Shown here: positions 42,068-42,868 of the stretch, one piece after another | Position numbering within the stretch: position 1 is the stretch's first letter | How the letters are laid out: each line of letters begins with the position of its first letter | From: an uncultured Pseudorhodobacter sp. | GTDB lineage: Bacteria > Pseudomonadota > Alphaproteobacteria > Rhodobacterales > Rhodobacteraceae | Assembly: GCA_913062925.1 (NCBI GenBank) | Contig: CAJXWJ010000026.1 | Location: 1-42,868, forward strand | Reading direction: 5' to 3' | Length of the DNA stretch: 42,868 bases | Made by a program: the position numbers and the translations under genes | Notes under the pieces: model-generated | The model's database searches: none | Seen by the model: only the letters and a program-made list of their open reading frames with translations | What the model was told of the DNA's origin: nothing

Positions 42068-42442
42068 ATGAATCTTATCGCCCAACTCGAAGCCGAGCAG
42101 ATCGCTGCGCTCGGCAAGACCATCCCGGATTTCAAGGCCGGTGACACCATTCGTGTCGGCTACAAAGTGACCGAAGGCACCCGTTCGCGCGTGCAGAACT
42201 ACGAAGGCGTCGTGATCGCGCGCAAAGGTGGCGCAACCATCGCAGCCTCGATCACCGTTCGTAAGATCTCCTTCGGTGAAGGCGTGGAACGTGTGTTCCC
42301 GCTGTATTCGACCAATATCGACAGCATTGAAGTGGTCCGTCGTGGCCGCGTGCGTCGCGCCAAGCTTTATTACCTGCGCGATCGTCGCGGCAAATCGGCA
42401 CGTATCGCCGAGGATGCAAATTACAAAGCCAAAGCCGAATAA
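42068..42442 (+). CDS. rplS: 50S ribosomal protein L19
   Basis: A 124-residue L19, at the interface of the two subunits. The sequence shows [33 protein letters not shown] (about 23-55), [46 protein letters not shown] (about 73-118), diagnostic of the family. AAAGGAC lies before the ATG. It is followed 11 bases later by rpmE. Confidence 0.98.
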   Translation: MNLIAQLEAEQIAALGKTIPDFKAGDTIRVGYKVTEGTRSRVQNYEGVVIARKGGATIAASITVRKISFGEGVERVFPLYSTNIDSIEVVRRGRVRRAKLYYLRDRRGKSARIAEDANYKAKAE

Positions 42443-42453
42443 GGACCGGATCG

Positions 42454-42675
42454 ATGAAAGACGGAATTCACCCCGACTACCACATGATCAACGTCAAAAT
42501 GACGGACGGTACTGTGTTCCAGACCCAAACCACTTGGGGCAAAGAGGGCGACCAAATGGCGCTCGACATCGACCCACTGGCGCATCCAGCATGGACCGGC
42601 GGCAACGCCAAACTGATGGATACCGGCGGCCGCGTGTCGAAGTTCAAGAACAAATACGCAGGTCTTGGCTTCTAA
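42454..42675 (+). CDS. rpmE: 50S ribosomal protein L31 (zinc-independent form)
   Basis: A 73-residue L31 with [20 protein letters not shown] at the start and the [10 protein letters not shown] end. It lacks the CxxC zinc-binding cysteines (no Cys in the protein), the zinc-free form common in alphaproteobacteria. It is 11 bases downstream of rplS and is followed by a terminator. Confidence 0.97.
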   Translation: MKDGIHPDYHMINVKMTDGTVFQTQTTWGKEGDQMALDIDPLAHPAWTGGNAKLMDTGGRVSKFKNKYAGLGF

Positions 42676-42700
42676 TAGCCCGACCTTCGCAGATCAGATC

Positions 42701-42730
42701 AGGCGCATCTTCGGATGCGCCTTTTCTTTT
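42701..42730 (+). terminator. Terminator after rpmE
   Basis: AGGCGCATC (42701-42709) pairs perfectly with GATGCGCCT (42714-42722) around a TTCG tetraloop, followed by TTTCTTTT. Confidence 0.92.
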
Positions 42731-42782
42731 GCCCGATGGCTTGGCATATGGGGCATGTCCCTTGTCAAAAGGCCCGCCGCCC

Positions 42783-42868
42783 ATGCCGCACTCCAGCCAC
42801 CGCGTCCTTGTTACAGCGCTGTCGCTGGCGGGCTTTGTGCTGTTTTGGGCCGCTTTGGCGGTGCTGCG
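42783..42868 (+). CDS. Start of a membrane protein, cut by the window end
   Basis: The ATG at 42783 opens a frame of 28 codons to the window end, MPHSSHRVLVTALSLAGFVLFW and on, with a hydrophobic segment from about residue 9 that looks like an N-terminal membrane helix or signal anchor. The family cannot be named from this fragment. There is no strong ribosome site and a competing ATG at 42756 in another frame gives no sensible protein, so this is a modest call. Confidence 0.5.
   Translation, partial: MPHSSHRVLVTALSLAGFVLFWAALAVL

Overview
The window looks like a chromosomal segment of an alphaproteobacterium of the Rhodobacteraceae (Rhodobacter/Paracoccus/Roseobacter side). Supporting signs are the C-terminal end of the S10-spc-alpha ribosomal cluster running rplO-secY-adk-rpsM-rpsK-rpoA-rplQ, a four-gene polar amino-acid ABC transporter of the Aap/Bzt type, an ATP12-type ATP synthase assembly factor, an rpmH-rnpA-yidD cluster, moderately high GC and very frequent ATGA stop/start overlaps. 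The species cannot be named from the sequence alone. Most of the window is core genome; no insertion sequence, CRISPR array, integrase or phage gene was seen.

Layout. (1) 1-6179, plus strand: last codons of rpmD, a terminator, a reversed HEPN-like gene that splits the spc operon, then rplO, secY, adk, rpsM, rpsK, rpoA and rplQ, closed by a strong terminator. (2) 6297-7547: a luxR-luxI quorum-sensing pair. (3) 7674-11202: rarA, then the overlapping chain crcB, rluC-type pseudouridine synthase and ATP12. (4) 11203-16131: regulatory region and aapJQMP, with an intercistronic hairpin after the binding-protein gene. (5) 16186-25890, mainly minus strand, read from the right: rpmH, rnpA, yidD, ttcA, an EAL protein, yidC, a MOSC protein, engB, argB, a ferredoxin-like protein and a sixA-like phosphatase; a plus-strand short-chain dehydrogenase is set between engB and argB. 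(6) 26169-29946, plus strand: VTT membrane protein, MerA-like flavoprotein, an orphan histidine kinase and tRNA-Arg(ACG). (7) 30022-36356, minus strand: LysR, EamA transporter, xylulokinase, xylose isomerase, a secreted three-repeat protein and a TetR regulator. (8) 36596-42868, mainly plus strand: ffh, chorismate mutase, rpsP, rimM, (reversed glycosyltransferase), trmD, rplS, rpmE and the start of a membrane protein.

How it works together. The window mixes translation and secretion (ribosomal proteins, SecY, YidC, YidD, Ffh, RimM, TrmD, RnpA, TtcA, EngB) with small accessory modules: quorum sensing, amino-acid uptake, xylose use and c-di-GMP turnover. The points most worth a second look are regulatory: a TetR-type operator overlapping the -10 region and start site of a promoter that appears to drive a repeat protein plus its TetR gene; an evenly spaced array of TTGGC/GCCAA boxes between argB and the dehydrogenase; mutually exclusive hairpins ahead of rpsM; and two places where a reversed accessory gene interrupts a conserved translation operon (rpmD/rplO and rimM/trmD).
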